A stretch of DNA of 64,000 bases. Source: Chitinophaga sp. H8. GTDB taxonomy: Bacteria > Bacteroidota > Bacteroidia > Chitinophagales > Chitinophagaceae. Position numbers and translations under genes: made by a program. How positions within the stretch are numbered: the first letter of the stretch is position 1; the number at the start of each line of letters is the position of its first letter. Shown piece by piece: positions 55,487 through 64,000 of the stretch. The notes under the pieces are model-generated. The model was not told the origin of the DNA. It made no database searches and saw only the letters and a list, made by a program, of their open reading frames with translations. The stretch lies in assembly GCF_040567655.1 (NCBI RefSeq), contig NZ_JBEXAC010000001.1:496001-560000 (forward strand), in the 5' to 3' direction.

Positions 55487-57577
55487 ATGCTGCCAGCAAT
55501 GCAGGGTTACAGACAAAGATCCGTGAAAATCCCTTTAATGTCCCCTATTCCAGCAAAAATATTAAAATCCGGTACGATAGCAATTCCTGCTATCCTCTCC
55601 CTGCCACTGGCTGCATATCTGCAACATACCAATGCCGGATTGCTGATAACAGACGAAAAATACAGGTTTATATGGGTGAACCAGGTATTCATGGATCACT
55701 TTGATACCCCCGATATAGCTTCCGCAGTGATTAATAAGTCATTCCAGGCCGGTATCACCTTCCTCCAGCCATTTATGGCTGATCCTCCCTTCTTTGCTCA
55801 GAAAATGAAAGAACTCCGCCGCCGTAAGAAACCTTTCTTTGGCTGGGAACTGCGCTTTCAGAACGGCAGCACGCGGGAAATCAGCTATATGCCGGTATAC
55901 GACAAAGGGGTATTTCAAGGCGCCATATGGCAGATTGTGGACGTGACGAAAAGTATTAATGCCCAGCAAACTTTGCAAAAAGAGCTGGAACTGGCCCGCC
56001 AGCTGGCAGAAGAGGCCCAGCACAGCCAGAAAGACTTCCTGGCCAGTATGAGCCACGAAATACGCACCCCCCTGAATGCCATCATCGGCATGGCCCATTT
56101 GCTGGAAGAAACCAATATGGATGCCCAGCAAAAGGAATATGTCAATATCCTGAAACATTCTTCAGGCATCCTGCTTGGGATCATCAGCGATATTCTGGAC
56201 ATCTCCAGGATAGAGGCGGGGGAATTGCAGGTAAACCAGCGGGAATTTAACCTGCCGGAACTGATCCAGTCGCTGCGGCATACATTTGAACTGAAACTGG
56301 GCCGCAGGCCGGTAAGGATAACGGCAGAACTGGACGCCCAGCTAAAAAGATGGCTGGTAGGAGATGATGGCCTGCTGAACCAAATATTATTGAATTTGTT
56401 AGGAAATGCAGAGAAGTTTACCAAAGAAGGAGAAATAGCCCTCAAAGTAAGCCTGGAAAGCTGGCAGGAAAACCAGCTCTGGATCCGGTTCCGTGTTTGT
56501 GATACCGGGATAGGGATCAAAAAAGATAAGCTGGAACTGATTTTCAGAAACTACAAACAAGCAGAAAAAGATATCCGTGATAAATATGGGGGGACCGGAC
56601 TGGGACTGGCCATTGCTAAACAACTGGTAGAGCTGCAGGGGGGACAGATAGCGGTGGAAGAAATACCCGGCTTTAATACCTGCTTTAGCTTTAACCTGCC
56701 TTTTATGGATACCTGTAAACCGGCTGGCGTGGGGAGCCACCGTACCGGGAAACCAAACAGGCAGATCACCTTTGAAGACGCTAAATTGCTGGTGGTGGAA
56801 GACAACCCTATGAACCTCCGCTATGTAATCAGCCTGCTGGAAAAATATAAGCTCAATTACCAGCTGGCTACCAACGGGCCGGATGCCCGGTATTTTTTGG
56901 ACAACAGGCAATATGATCTAATTTTGCTGGATATCCGGATTCCTGGCATGGACGGGTTTGAACTGGCTAAGACGATCCGTGCGGATGAAGAACAACCCAA
57001 TGTGGCTACTCCCATTATCGCTACCACTGCGGTGGCCATGGAAAGCACCGCTGCAGCCGCCAGGGAAATTGGTATCACTGATATATTAACTAAGCCCTAT
57101 ACACCTGATCAGCTATTACAGGTGCTCAATAAGTATTTAAACGAGGATGAAACTGATTTAATAATGGACGTAGTAAAGAACATAGGCGGTTTTGAATTTA
57201 ATGAGGCTTTGGATGTTAAGTACCTGGACGGGTTATATGATAACAACATTTCATATGCGGTAGACCTCTTTGAAATATTTCTTCGTACCATTAAAGAGGA
57301 AATAGAAAAATTGCGCACAACAGTCAGCAATGCTGATTGGGAAAAACTGAAGTTCCAGGTACATAAAATAAAACCCAACCTGTCCATGGTAGGGCTAACC
57401 TGGATTGCTGCCAAAATGCAGGAACTGGAAAATAACCTGCGCAACGGACAGGAAGAACAGGAACAGATCGTTCAACTCTTTAATGAAGTAGCTATTGCGG
57501 TAGATGAATTTTATCCCGTCATAAAGGAAGAACACGAGAAGATGCGTGTCTTTATGGATACACGGGAGGATGGCTAA
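55487..57577 (+). CDS. hybrid histidine kinase: PAS, HisKA, HATPase, receiver, HPt
   Basis: The 696-residue soluble protein has a PAS-like domain (about 45-145, HTNAGLLITDEKYRFIWVNQ), HisKA with His190 in MSHEIRTPLNAIIGM, HATPase with LNLLGNAEKFTKEG and GGTGLGLAIAKQL, a receiver with Asp482 in LILLDIRIPGMDG, and a C-terminal HPt domain with His626 in QVHKIKPNLSM. This is a complete phosphorelay in one protein apart from the output. ATG at 55538 (MSPIPAK) is an alternative start. No response regulator with an output domain is near. Its gene ends one base before the convergent fructosamine kinase stop. Confidence 0.94.
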   Translation: MLPAMQGYRQRSVKIPLMSPIPAKILKSGTIAIPAILSLPLAAYLQHTNAGLLITDEKYRFIWVNQVFMDHFDTPDIASAVINKSFQAGITFLQPFMADPPFFAQKMKELRRRKKPFFGWELRFQNGSTREISYMPVYDKGVFQGAIWQIVDVTKSINAQQTLQKELELARQLAEEAQHSQKDFLASMSHEIRTPLNAIIGMAHLLEETNMDAQQKEYVNILKHSSGILLGIISDILDISRIEAGELQVNQREFNLPELIQSLRHTFELKLGRRPVRITAELDAQLKRWLVGDDGLLNQILLNLLGNAEKFTKEGEIALKVSLESWQENQLWIRFRVCDTGIGIKKDKLELIFRNYKQAEKDIRDKYGGTGLGLAIAKQLVELQGGQIAVEEIPGFNTCFSFNLPFMDTCKPAGVGSHRTGKPNRQITFEDAKLLVVEDNPMNLRYVISLLEKYKLNYQLATNGPDARYFLDNRQYDLILLDIRIPGMDGFELAKTIRADEEQPNVATPIIATTAVAMESTAAAAREIGITDILTKPYTPDQLLQVLNKYLNEDETDLIMDVVKNIGGFEFNEALDVKYLDGLYDNNISYAVDLFEIFLRTIKEEIEKLRTTVSNADWEKLKFQVHKIKPNLSMVGLTWIAAKMQELENNLRNGQEEQEQIVQLFNEVAIAVDEFYPVIKEEHEKMRVFMDTREDG

Positions 57578-57578
57578 C

Positions 57579-58457
57579 CTAATGCTGCTGTAATATTTCC
57601 CGGATACTATTGTAATAACTGCCTCCAAATAACAGCATATGTACCAGCAGGGGATATAGCTGACAGATGCCTATACGCTGCTGCCAGCCAGGGGCCAACG
57701 GATGTACGGCCTGGTAGGCATAATAAAACTTTGTGTCAAAGCCACCAAATAACCGGGTCATCGCCATGTCCATTTCCCGGTGCCCGTAATACACCGCCGG
57801 ATCATAAATACATGCCCTGCCATTACTGCCTACCATAAAATTGCCGGACCATAAATCACCATGCAACAGGGCAGGAGGCTCCTGTGGAAATATTTCCGGC
57901 AATTGCCGGCACAGTTTTTCCATTTGATGTACCATCACCTTTTCTATGATGTGCTGATCATAAGCCATCCGGGTAAGGGGCATCAGCCGGTTAAACGCAT
58001 AAAATACCGGCCAGCTGCTGTAAGGGGTATTGTATTGACGAAGGGTACCTATGTAATTAGGACTGTCATAGCCAAAATGAGGGTGCCGCTGCTGATGCAG
58101 CTTTGCCAGCATGGCTGCAAAATCTTCCCAGAAATCCCGCATGGCACTGCCCTTTTCCACAAAGGTGGTTACCAGAAATGCCTGCTGCTGTACCGCACCA
58201 TAACATACAGGCCTGGGCACCGCAATGGTCTGCGTTGCACCCAGGGTAGTAAGACCGGCATACTCGGCTGCAAACATATCCGGAAAACGGATCGCATCAT
58301 TCAGCTTTAAGAAAAAATACCCTTCATTGGTTTGAATACGGTAGGTTTCATTAATATCCCCCCCATGTATTTTTTCTGCCTGATTAATCAGTATTTTCAC
58401 CTTTAATTCATCGGAAAGTGCTGCGCCTATTCTGCTGAGTAAAATTTCATCTATCAT
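57579..58457 (-). CDS. fructosamine/ketosamine-3-kinase family protein
   Basis: The 292-residue protein has the aminoglycoside-phosphotransferase-like fold of fructosamine kinases: GGDINETYRIQTNEGYFFLKLND at the N-lobe, LLHGDLWSGNFMVGSNG with the catalytic Asp, and YDPAVYYGHREMDMAMTRLFGGF with the metal-binding Asp. The enzymes phosphorylate sugars bound to protein amines so that they detach (deglycation) or act on free ketosamines. It starts only 15 bp from the divergent DUF3810 gene, so promoters must overlap coding sequence. Confidence 0.93.
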   Translation of the reverse strand: MIDEILLSRIGAALSDELKVKILINQAEKIHGGDINETYRIQTNEGYFFLKLNDAIRFPDMFAAEYAGLTTLGATQTIAVPRPVCYGAVQQQAFLVTTFVEKGSAMRDFWEDFAAMLAKLHQQRHPHFGYDSPNYIGTLRQYNTPYSSWPVFYAFNRLMPLTRMAYDQHIIEKVMVHQMEKLCRQLPEIFPQEPPALLHGDLWSGNFMVGSNGRACIYDPAVYYGHREMDMAMTRLFGGFDTKFYYAYQAVHPLAPGWQQRIGICQLYPLLVHMLLFGGSYYNSIREILQQH

Positions 58458-58472
58458 GTTTCGCCGGTTATT

Positions 58473-59567
58473 ATGGAAACAAATAACAAAATTAAGAAGA
58501 AGATTGTAAGGATCGTAATAACAGTGCTGGCTATATTGCTGTTAAAAGGACTATTTATACTAAGTCCGGCGTTTGAACACTTTTATTTTCATAGGTGGTA
58601 TGTTTGGATCAGCATCGTTTTACGACAAGTATTGGGAAATATATCATTCAGTATTGGTGATGTAATATATGCAGGCTGGGTTATAACAGGTATCATCTAT
58701 TTGTTAAAACTATGTTATAAACTGGTGCGGATGCACTGGGAAGATGCTGCTTATGTGGTATTACAAGGGATACATTCCCTGTTGGCGATCTACTTCACAT
58801 TCCTGATATTATGGGGATACAATTATGAACGTAATGCCCTGGCCAGCGATCTCCGGCTGGAGGTAAAACCCTATACTACTCCCCAGCTATACCAGCTGGC
58901 GGATACCTTGTTGCAGTTGGTCAATCAGGAAAAGACCAACCTGGGTGATACCCTGCATACCATATCTCCCAACCCGGACAGTGCCAGGGTATTTGACCAG
59001 GCAATAACGGCTTACGGGCTTGCTGCCAAACACTGGCCTGCCCTCCACTATCAAGCCCCTGCTATCAAACGGACCCTCTTTGGCCACTGGCTCAACTACA
59101 TAGGGGTAACAGGTTATCTGAATCCCTTTACCGGCGAGGCACAGGTAAATACCACCACGCCCCAGCTGCTGCATCCTTTTGTGACCTGCCATGAAATAGC
59201 TCATCAACTGGGATATGCGCCAGAGGAAGAGGCCAACTTTGTTGGGTACCTGGTAGCTACCCAACTGCCGGAAAGCCGCTTCCGCTATGCGGCGCATTTT
59301 GAAATGCTGCTGCACACCGTAGGACAACTGGCCCGGCGCGACAGCTCCCTCACAAAAGATATCTGGAGTAGGACCGTACCCGGCGTAAAAGCAGATTATA
59401 AAAGCATTATTAATTTCTATAAAGCCTACAGTGGCCCCGTGGATGATTACTCCCGCCTGTTGTATGACCAATACCTGAAAGCCAATAACCAGGAAAAAGG
59501 AATAGAGAGCTATAGTGAAGTGGTAGGCTGGCTGATTGCATATTTTAAAATAGGTGTTAGCTATTAG
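58473..59567 (+). CDS. DUF3810 membrane protein with zinc-protease-like motif
   Basis: The 364-residue protein has three N-terminal membrane helices (about 9-30, 60-80, 95-115). A soluble C-terminal domain follows, in which CHEIAHQLGYAPEEEANFVGYL carries an HExxH motif with a later Glu, as in gluzincin-like proteases. DUF3810 is common in Bacteroidota without a proven substrate. Its last codons lie in a palindromic AGCTATTAGC repeat (59553-59656). Confidence 0.9.
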   Translation: METNNKIKKKIVRIVITVLAILLLKGLFILSPAFEHFYFHRWYVWISIVLRQVLGNISFSIGDVIYAGWVITGIIYLLKLCYKLVRMHWEDAAYVVLQGIHSLLAIYFTFLILWGYNYERNALASDLRLEVKPYTTPQLYQLADTLLQLVNQEKTNLGDTLHTISPNPDSARVFDQAITAYGLAAKHWPALHYQAPAIKRTLFGHWLNYIGVTGYLNPFTGEAQVNTTTPQLLHPFVTCHEIAHQLGYAPEEEANFVGYLVATQLPESRFRYAAHFEMLLHTVGQLARRDSSLTKDIWSRTVPGVKADYKSIINFYKAYSGPVDDYSRLLYDQYLKANNQEKGIESYSEVVGWLIAYFKIGVSY

Positions 59568-59656
59568 CCTTTAGCTTTTAGCTTTGGCGTTTTGTTGTTT
59601 AATTATCTAATAACAAAACATAATACCTAAAGGCTAATAGCCAACAGCTAAAAGCT
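59553..59656. repeat. AGCTATTAGC-type palindromic repeat, copy 3
   Basis: This imperfect palindrome of about 100 bases has left words GTTAGCTATTAGCC and TTTTGTTGTTT and right words AACAAAACATAAT and GGCTAATAGCC. It lies between the convergent DUF3810 and arginase-family genes and overlaps the last codons of the former. Confidence 0.75.
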
Positions 59657-59663
59657 CAAAAAA

Positions 59664-60620
59664 TCAGTTCATCATCAGCACATTCACACTCCTTTGCAGG
59701 ATATTAAAAGCAATTTCGGCCATGAGGTTTTCCCGGTCCAGGGTGGGATTTACTTCCGTAATTTCGAAGCAGCATATTTTGCGGTGCTGCATAAACTTGG
59801 AAATGAGGTCTTCCGCTTCCCGCTCCCTTAGCCCATTGCTCACGGGGGTACCTGTACCCTTGGAGATAGATGCATCCAGGCTGTCTACGTCAAAAGAAAC
59901 ATAAATATATTCACAGTCGCTGAGGTAGCGGAATACAGAGCGGGAGATGTTTTCAGCCCCTTTACGCCTTACCTCGCTGGTAGTGATCACTTTCATACCA
60001 TACTTTTTGATCAGGTGGTCTTCTTCCTTTTCATAGTCGCGCAGGGAAATAAACACAATATCTTCCGGTAATACCTTGGGGGCTATTTTTCCGATGTTTT
60101 TCAGGCCGTTCCACATCCGTTTGGTGTTTTCATCCAGCTCATGCACCTTACAATCCAGGTTATCTTCTGCAATAGCGGTAGCCAGCGGCATCCCGTGCAT
60201 ATTGCCGGAAGGGGTGGTGTAGGGCGTATGGAGATCGGCATGTGCATCTATCCAGATAACGCCCAGTTTGGCTTTGGGGTGGGCCATCTTTAAACCGGCA
60301 ATCGTGGCGCCGGCAGTGCTGTGGTCACCAGACAGCAATACCGGGAACCAGTTGGCTTTTACGGTTTCATACACGCTTTTGCTGATCCTTTCATACATGA
60401 TGTTCGTTCCCTTGATCCGTTTGGCATAAGGAGATTCAATAGGTTCAAACAGGAGCTTATTTTCTGTTTCAATGGTTTCGGTAGGAAAATGCACAAAAAA
60501 GTTACTCATGAAGTCAAGCGCTGCAATTTTAATCGCTTCCACCCCCAGGCTGGCCCCCCGGGTACCGGCCCCTATTTCAGATTTTACTTCTATAATCTTG
60601 ATATTCTTCATATATGGCAA
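59664..60620 (-). CDS. arginase/agmatinase-family ureohydrolase
   Basis: The 318-residue protein has all the manganese ligands of the ureohydrolase family: SGDHSTAG, WIDAHADLHTP and VSFDVDSLDAS. GTGTPVSNGL and ENRENLMAEIAFN-type sequence mark the C-terminal part. Reaction: hydrolysis of a guanidino or formimidoyl substrate; arginase is favoured by sequence style, with formimidoylglutamase and agmatinase as alternatives. The start may be nine bases further in (ATG at 60611, MKNIKIIEV). No histidine or arginine operon is adjacent. Confidence 0.9.
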   Translation of the reverse strand: MPYMKNIKIIEVKSEIGAGTRGASLGVEAIKIAALDFMSNFFVHFPTETIETENKLLFEPIESPYAKRIKGTNIMYERISKSVYETVKANWFPVLLSGDHSTAGATIAGLKMAHPKAKLGVIWIDAHADLHTPYTTPSGNMHGMPLATAIAEDNLDCKVHELDENTKRMWNGLKNIGKIAPKVLPEDIVFISLRDYEKEEDHLIKKYGMKVITTSEVRRKGAENISRSVFRYLSDCEYIYVSFDVDSLDASISKGTGTPVSNGLREREAEDLISKFMQHRKICCFEITEVNPTLDRENLMAEIAFNILQRSVNVLMMN

Positions 60621-60853
60621 GCTACAGGATTTTATATTAAGCCGCCATCACCCCATTATGATAAGATAAAAAGGACCCCTGAAAAAACTGAACCAATTCA
60701 AAAACCCGTACGTTATCGTAAAGTTTTATTCAATAAAGAGTTAATATTTATTGACAACCATGAATTTTGTACACTGTATTTTTTTAGCTCCTCATTTATA
60801 AATAGGTTTGTTATCATCAACACACCAAGCAACCAGTCATTTAAACTCAAATT

Positions 60854-61993
60854 ATGAACTATCAACTTACGGAAGAACACCTGATGATCCAGAAAGCAGC
60901 ACGTGATTTTGCTATTAATGAACTACTGCCGGGCGTTATTGAAAGGGATGAAAAGCAGCAATTTCCAAAGGAACAGGTCAAAAAACTGGGTGAACTGGGT
61001 TTTTTAGGCATGATGGTAGATCCTAAATACGGTGGTGCCGGGCTGGATACCATCTCTTACGTGCTGGCCATGGAAGAGATCTCCAAGATAGATGCCTCCA
61101 CTTCTGTATGTATGAGTGTGAATAACTCCCTGGTTTGCTGGGGACTGGAAGCCTATGGTACGGAAGAACAAAAACAAAAGTACCTGGTACCGCTGGCCAA
61201 GGGAGAATTAATAGGCGCTTTCCTGCTCAGCGAGCCGGAAGCGGGTTCTGATGCTACTTCCCAGCGTACCCTGGGCGAAGATAAAGGAGATCATTACCTG
61301 GTAAATGGTACCAAAAACTGGATCACGAATGGCAATTCTGCCAGCATATACCTGGTAATTGTACAAACGCATCCGGAAAAAGGGAGCAAAGGGATCAATG
61401 CCCTGATCATTGAAAAGGATTCTCCTGGTGTAACGGTGGGGGCTAAGGAAAATAAGCTGGGCATACGGGGGAGTGATACCCACAGTATCATGTTCCAGGA
61501 TGTGAAAGTACCCAAGGAAAACAGGATAGGAGAGGATGGTTTTGGGTTCAAGTTTGCCATGAAAACGCTGGGTGGTGGCCGTATTGGTATTGCTTCCCAG
61601 GCATTGGGCATTGCTAGTGGCGCTTATGAGCTGGCATTAAAATATTCCAAAGAGCGAAAAGCATTTGGTAAAGAAATTTCTCAGCACCAGGCTATCCAGT
61701 TTAAACTGGCGGATATGGCCACCCAGATAGAAGCTGCACGCCTGCTGTGCCTCAAAGCTGCCTGGGAAAAGGATAATAAGATGGACTATACCCTCAGTGG
61801 CTCTATGGCAAAGGTATTTGCTTCAGAAACAGCCATGTGGGTTACTACAGAAGCGGTACAGGTACATGGTGGCTATGGCTATGTAAAAGAATACCATGTG
61901 GAACGCCTCATGCGTGATGCTAAAATTACCCAGATCTATGAAGGTACTTCTGAAGTACAACGGATTGTAATCAGCAGGGCGATATTAAGTTAA
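60854..61993 (+). CDS. acyl-CoA dehydrogenase
   Basis: The 379-residue protein has the acyl-CoA dehydrogenase pattern: FLLSEPEAGSDATSQRT, WITNGNSASIYLVIVQTHP, GIRGSDTHSIMF, the central helix IASQALGIASGAYELAL, and the C-terminal YVKEYHVERLMRDAKITQIY followed by EGTSEVQR with the base Glu. Size and motifs fit the short-chain (butyryl-CoA type) enzymes of beta-oxidation; electrons go to ETF. It stands alone on the plus strand, ending in an AGCTGTTAGC palindromic repeat. Confidence 0.96.
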   Translation: MNYQLTEEHLMIQKAARDFAINELLPGVIERDEKQQFPKEQVKKLGELGFLGMMVDPKYGGAGLDTISYVLAMEEISKIDASTSVCMSVNNSLVCWGLEAYGTEEQKQKYLVPLAKGELIGAFLLSEPEAGSDATSQRTLGEDKGDHYLVNGTKNWITNGNSASIYLVIVQTHPEKGSKGINALIIEKDSPGVTVGAKENKLGIRGSDTHSIMFQDVKVPKENRIGEDGFGFKFAMKTLGGGRIGIASQALGIASGAYELALKYSKERKAFGKEISQHQAIQFKLADMATQIEAARLLCLKAAWEKDNKMDYTLSGSMAKVFASETAMWVTTEAVQVHGGYGYVKEYHVERLMRDAKITQIYEGTSEVQRIVISRAILS

Positions 61994-62108
61994 GCTGTTA
62001 GCTGTTAGCCTTTAGCTATTAGCTTCGGTGTTTTGTTGTTTACAATAACATGATGCCAGACAACAAAACATAATCCCTAACAGCTAACAGCTAATAGCTA
62101 ACAGCTAA
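61993..62108. repeat. AGCTGTTAGC-type palindromic repeat, copy 4
   Basis: The longest copy, about 115 bases, sits between the acyl-CoA dehydrogenase and YggS genes. Left: AGCTGTTAGCTGTTAGCC, TTAGCTATTAGC, GTTTTGTTGTTT. Right: CAACAAAACATAAT, then AACAGCTAACAGCTAATAGC. It shares the TTTTGTTG/CAACAAAA inner block with copy 3. Confidence 0.75.
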
Positions 62109-62126
62109 TTTTGCTACTTTTGCCTA

Positions 62127-62804
62127 ATGGCAATTAATTTATCCGCATTTGAGCAGGTAAAAGCGGCATTAGCCCCTTTTCAGGCAAAGTTGGTAGCAGT
62201 ATCCAAGATAAAACCGGTAGCAGATATACAGGCATTATACGACGCGGGCCAACGTATTTTTGGTGAAAACTATGTACAGGAGCTGGCAGATAAGCAACCC
62301 CGTTTGCCGGCAGATATTGCCTGGCATTTTATAGGCCACCTGCAATCCAATAAAGTAAAATACATCGCACCTTTTGTGGATACCATCCATGCAGTAGACA
62401 GTATTAAGTTGCTGCAGGAGATTAATAAACAAGCGGGCAAACACCAGCGGGTAATTCATTGCCTGCTGCAGGTGTATATCGCAGCAGAAGAAACAAAATT
62501 TGGCATGGATGAGCAGGAGCTGTTACAACTGCTCGATGCCTGGAAAGCCGCAGAAAATACCTTCCCCCATATACGTATTGCAGGGTTGATGGGCATGGCT
62601 ACCAATACTGATAATGAAACGCAGATCCGTAAAGAGTTTCATCATCTTAAAGCACTGCATACTTCCATAAAAGAAACTTATTTCAGGGAGCACGACTATT
62701 TTAAAGAACTGTCTGTTGGCATGAGCGGCGACTACCTGCTGGCATTGCAGGAAGGGAGTACCATGGTCAGGATAGGCAGCCTTCTGTTCGGTGCAAGGCT
62801 TTAG
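62127..62804 (+). CDS. YggS-family PLP-binding protein
   Basis: The 225-residue protein is a single TIM barrel of the YggS/PLPBP family: LVAVSKIKPVADIQALYDAG with the PLP Lys27, FGENYVQELADKQP, WHFIGHLQSNKVKYI, GLMGMATNTDN and LSVGMSGDYLLALQEGSTMVRIGSLLFG. It binds pyridoxal phosphate and buffers vitamin B6 without known catalysis. TACTTTTG (62115-62122) just before the ATG resembles a -7 promoter element, but no matching TTTG lies at the usual distance. Confidence 0.95.
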   Translation: MAINLSAFEQVKAALAPFQAKLVAVSKIKPVADIQALYDAGQRIFGENYVQELADKQPRLPADIAWHFIGHLQSNKVKYIAPFVDTIHAVDSIKLLQEINKQAGKHQRVIHCLLQVYIAAEETKFGMDEQELLQLLDAWKAAENTFPHIRIAGLMGMATNTDNETQIRKEFHHLKALHTSIKETYFREHDYFKELSVGMSGDYLLALQEGSTMVRIGSLLFGARL

Positions 62805-62841
62805 GGAATACCATACAATGAAAACACTAATCACACCGCAT

Positions 62842-64000
62842 ATGAAGTATTTATGGATAATATGCCTGGTGGGCATCGGTTTCACTGCCTGTAACACCGG
62901 CAGCAGTAAAAAGGAGCTGGTGGCCGGTATATGGCAGGCAAAGCTGCATCGCCAGGATGGTGCAGCTATCGTATTCAATTTTGAGGTAAAAGACTCCCTG
63001 GGCAAAAAAGTACTGTATATCATCAATGCTACGGAACGGATGCTGGTGGATGATATACAGGTACAGGGCGATTCGCTGCTGATTAAAATGCCTTTCTTTG
63101 ACTCTGAGTTCAAGGCCGCTTTTCAGGCCGATGGTAATATACAGGGAAAGTGGGTCCGGCATCTGGCTGATAAAGATGTGGATATCCCTTTTTCCGCTGT
63201 ACAGGGTGTTGCGGAACGGTTTAAGGTAAATACTCCCGCTAAGGGGAATGTAAGCGGCCGCTGGGCTACCCGCTTCAAGGCAGAAGGAAAGGATACCTCT
63301 TTTGCAGTAGGAGAATTTAAGCAGGAAGGCAATATTGTACATGGTACTTTTTTAACGCCTACAGGGGATTACCGTTTCCTGGATGGGGTATTGGATGGGG
63401 ATTCCCTCAGATTGTCAACATTTGATGGTTCTCACGCTTATCTGTTTACCGCATTGCTGCGCAACGATGCCGCACTGGAAGGCACTTTCTATGCGGGTAT
63501 CGGTACCGGCAAACAGCAATGGCTGGCCCGTAAGGATGCTACAGCGGCATTGCCTGATGCGTCTACCCTGGCCACCCTGAAAAAGGATTCTGCCCAACTG
63601 AACTTCCGTTTTCCGGATATGACCGGCAAAATGGTATCTATCAAAGACGACCGGTTTAAGAACAAAGTGGTGGTAATTACCCTGATGGGTTCCTGGTGTC
63701 CGAACTGTATGGATGAAACCAATTACCTGAGCGAATGGTATAAGGCGAATAAAGACCGTGGGGTGGAAGTAATAGGCCTTTCCTACGAAAGGACCCCTGA
63801 TTTTGAAACCTCCAGGAAAAGCCTCTCCGGCTTCTTAAAACGCTTTGATGTGCAATACCCGGTACTCATCACCGGCGTGACGCCTAATGACCCGCAAAAG
63901 GGCGAAAAAACACTTCCACAGCTGAGCAGTATCAGTGGATTTCCCACCACCATTTTTGTGGATAAAAAGGGTAATGTGAAGGAAGTACATACCGGCTTTG
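62842..64000 (+). CDS. TlpA-like thioredoxin-domain lipoprotein, 3' end outside window
   Basis: The frame is open from the ATG at 62818 to the last base, with no stop; the ATG at 62842 gives the best lipoprotein signal (YLWIICLVGIGFTACN) and is used. The first 230 residues are beta-rich with no named domain (FEVKDSLGKKVLYIINATER, GKWVRHLADKDVDIPFSAVQ), similar to DUF4369-like N-terminal parts. The thioredoxin domain follows, with GSWCPNCMDETNYLSEWYK giving a Cys-Pro-Asn-Cys redox pair (Cys286, Cys289), ending at VDKKGNVKEVHTGF with the cis-Pro (GFPTT) in place. Periplasmic disulfide reduction is the expected role. Confidence 0.92.
   Translation, partial: MKYLWIICLVGIGFTACNTGSSKKELVAGIWQAKLHRQDGAAIVFNFEVKDSLGKKVLYIINATERMLVDDIQVQGDSLLIKMPFFDSEFKAAFQADGNIQGKWVRHLADKDVDIPFSAVQGVAERFKVNTPAKGNVSGRWATRFKAEGKDTSFAVGEFKQEGNIVHGTFLTPTGDYRFLDGVLDGDSLRLSTFDGSHAYLFTALLRNDAALEGTFYAGIGTGKQQWLARKDATAALPDASTLATLKKDSAQLNFRFPDMTGKMVSIKDDRFKNKVVVITLMGSWCPNCMDETNYLSEWYKANKDRGVEVIGLSYERTPDFETSRKSLSGFLKRFDVQYPVLITGVTPNDPQKGEKTLPQLSSISGFPTTIFVDKKGNVKEVHTGF

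Noticed and set aside
59553-62108. CRISPR array from the AGC-rich repeats
   Set aside because: Repeats are irregular, few and palindromic, without equal spacers or cas genes.

Overview
The window looks like chromosomal DNA of a Bacteroidota bacterium, most likely a Chitinophagaceae member (Chitinophaga-like). The reasons are three SusC/SusD outer-membrane pairs, an HTCS-type regulator, FecR-like, DUF3667, DUF3810 and DUF177-rpmF-plsX genes, and two clear Bacteroidota promoters (TTTG-N18-TAnnTTTG). Genus is inferred from gene content only. No insertion sequence, prophage or CRISPR array was seen.

Region 1 (1-6.5 kb) is the end of a polysaccharide utilization locus (PUL): partial SusC, SusD, a TIM-barrel-like lipoprotein, a GH127-type beta-L-arabinofuranosidase and a small secreted protein, closed by a two-way terminator. 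Region 2 (6.6-15.4 kb) has an AraC regulator divergent from an unusual catabolic operon: sugar MFS importer, FucI/AraA-like isomerase, PfkB kinase, class III aminotransferase, cytosolic neutral-ceramidase-fold hydrolase and DhnA/LsrF-type class I aldolase. Isomerase, kinase and aldolase suggest sugar cleavage; the aminotransferase and amidase-like enzyme suggest that the substrate carries an (acylated) amino group. Region 3 (15.7-25 kb) is a second PUL on the same strand: SusC, SusD, a GH67/GH20-like TIM-barrel protein and a GH106-like alpha-L-rhamnosidase. It may feed the Region 2 operon.

Region 4 (25.1-36.1 kb) is a third PUL, controlled by what is normally one hybrid two-component regulator but is here split into two genes at an A9 run. 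Loss of one A would fuse them. It holds SusC, SusD and a second GH127-type enzyme. Region 5 (36.1-40 kb) is a regulatory patch: a sensorless histidine kinase, two tandem paralogous AraC proteins, an orphan FecR-like domain, and an intergenic stretch with five hairpins in about 280 bp.

Region 6 (40-64 kb) is mostly ordinary chromosome: acyltransferase, MaoC hydratase, lipoprotein, enoyl-CoA hydratase, DUF3667 protein, YD-repeat secreted protein, tRNA-Gly and tRNA-Leu, orphan immunity-like protein, Tex, MazG, NtrY-like kinase, DUF177-rpmF-plsX, hybrid kinase with HPt, fructosamine kinase, DUF3810 protein, arginase-family enzyme, acyl-CoA dehydrogenase, YggS and a truncated TlpA-like lipoprotein. 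Four intergenic sites between 48.6 and 62.1 kb carry a dispersed repeat built from AGCTGTTAGC/AGCTATTAGC words, two of them as long imperfect palindromes.
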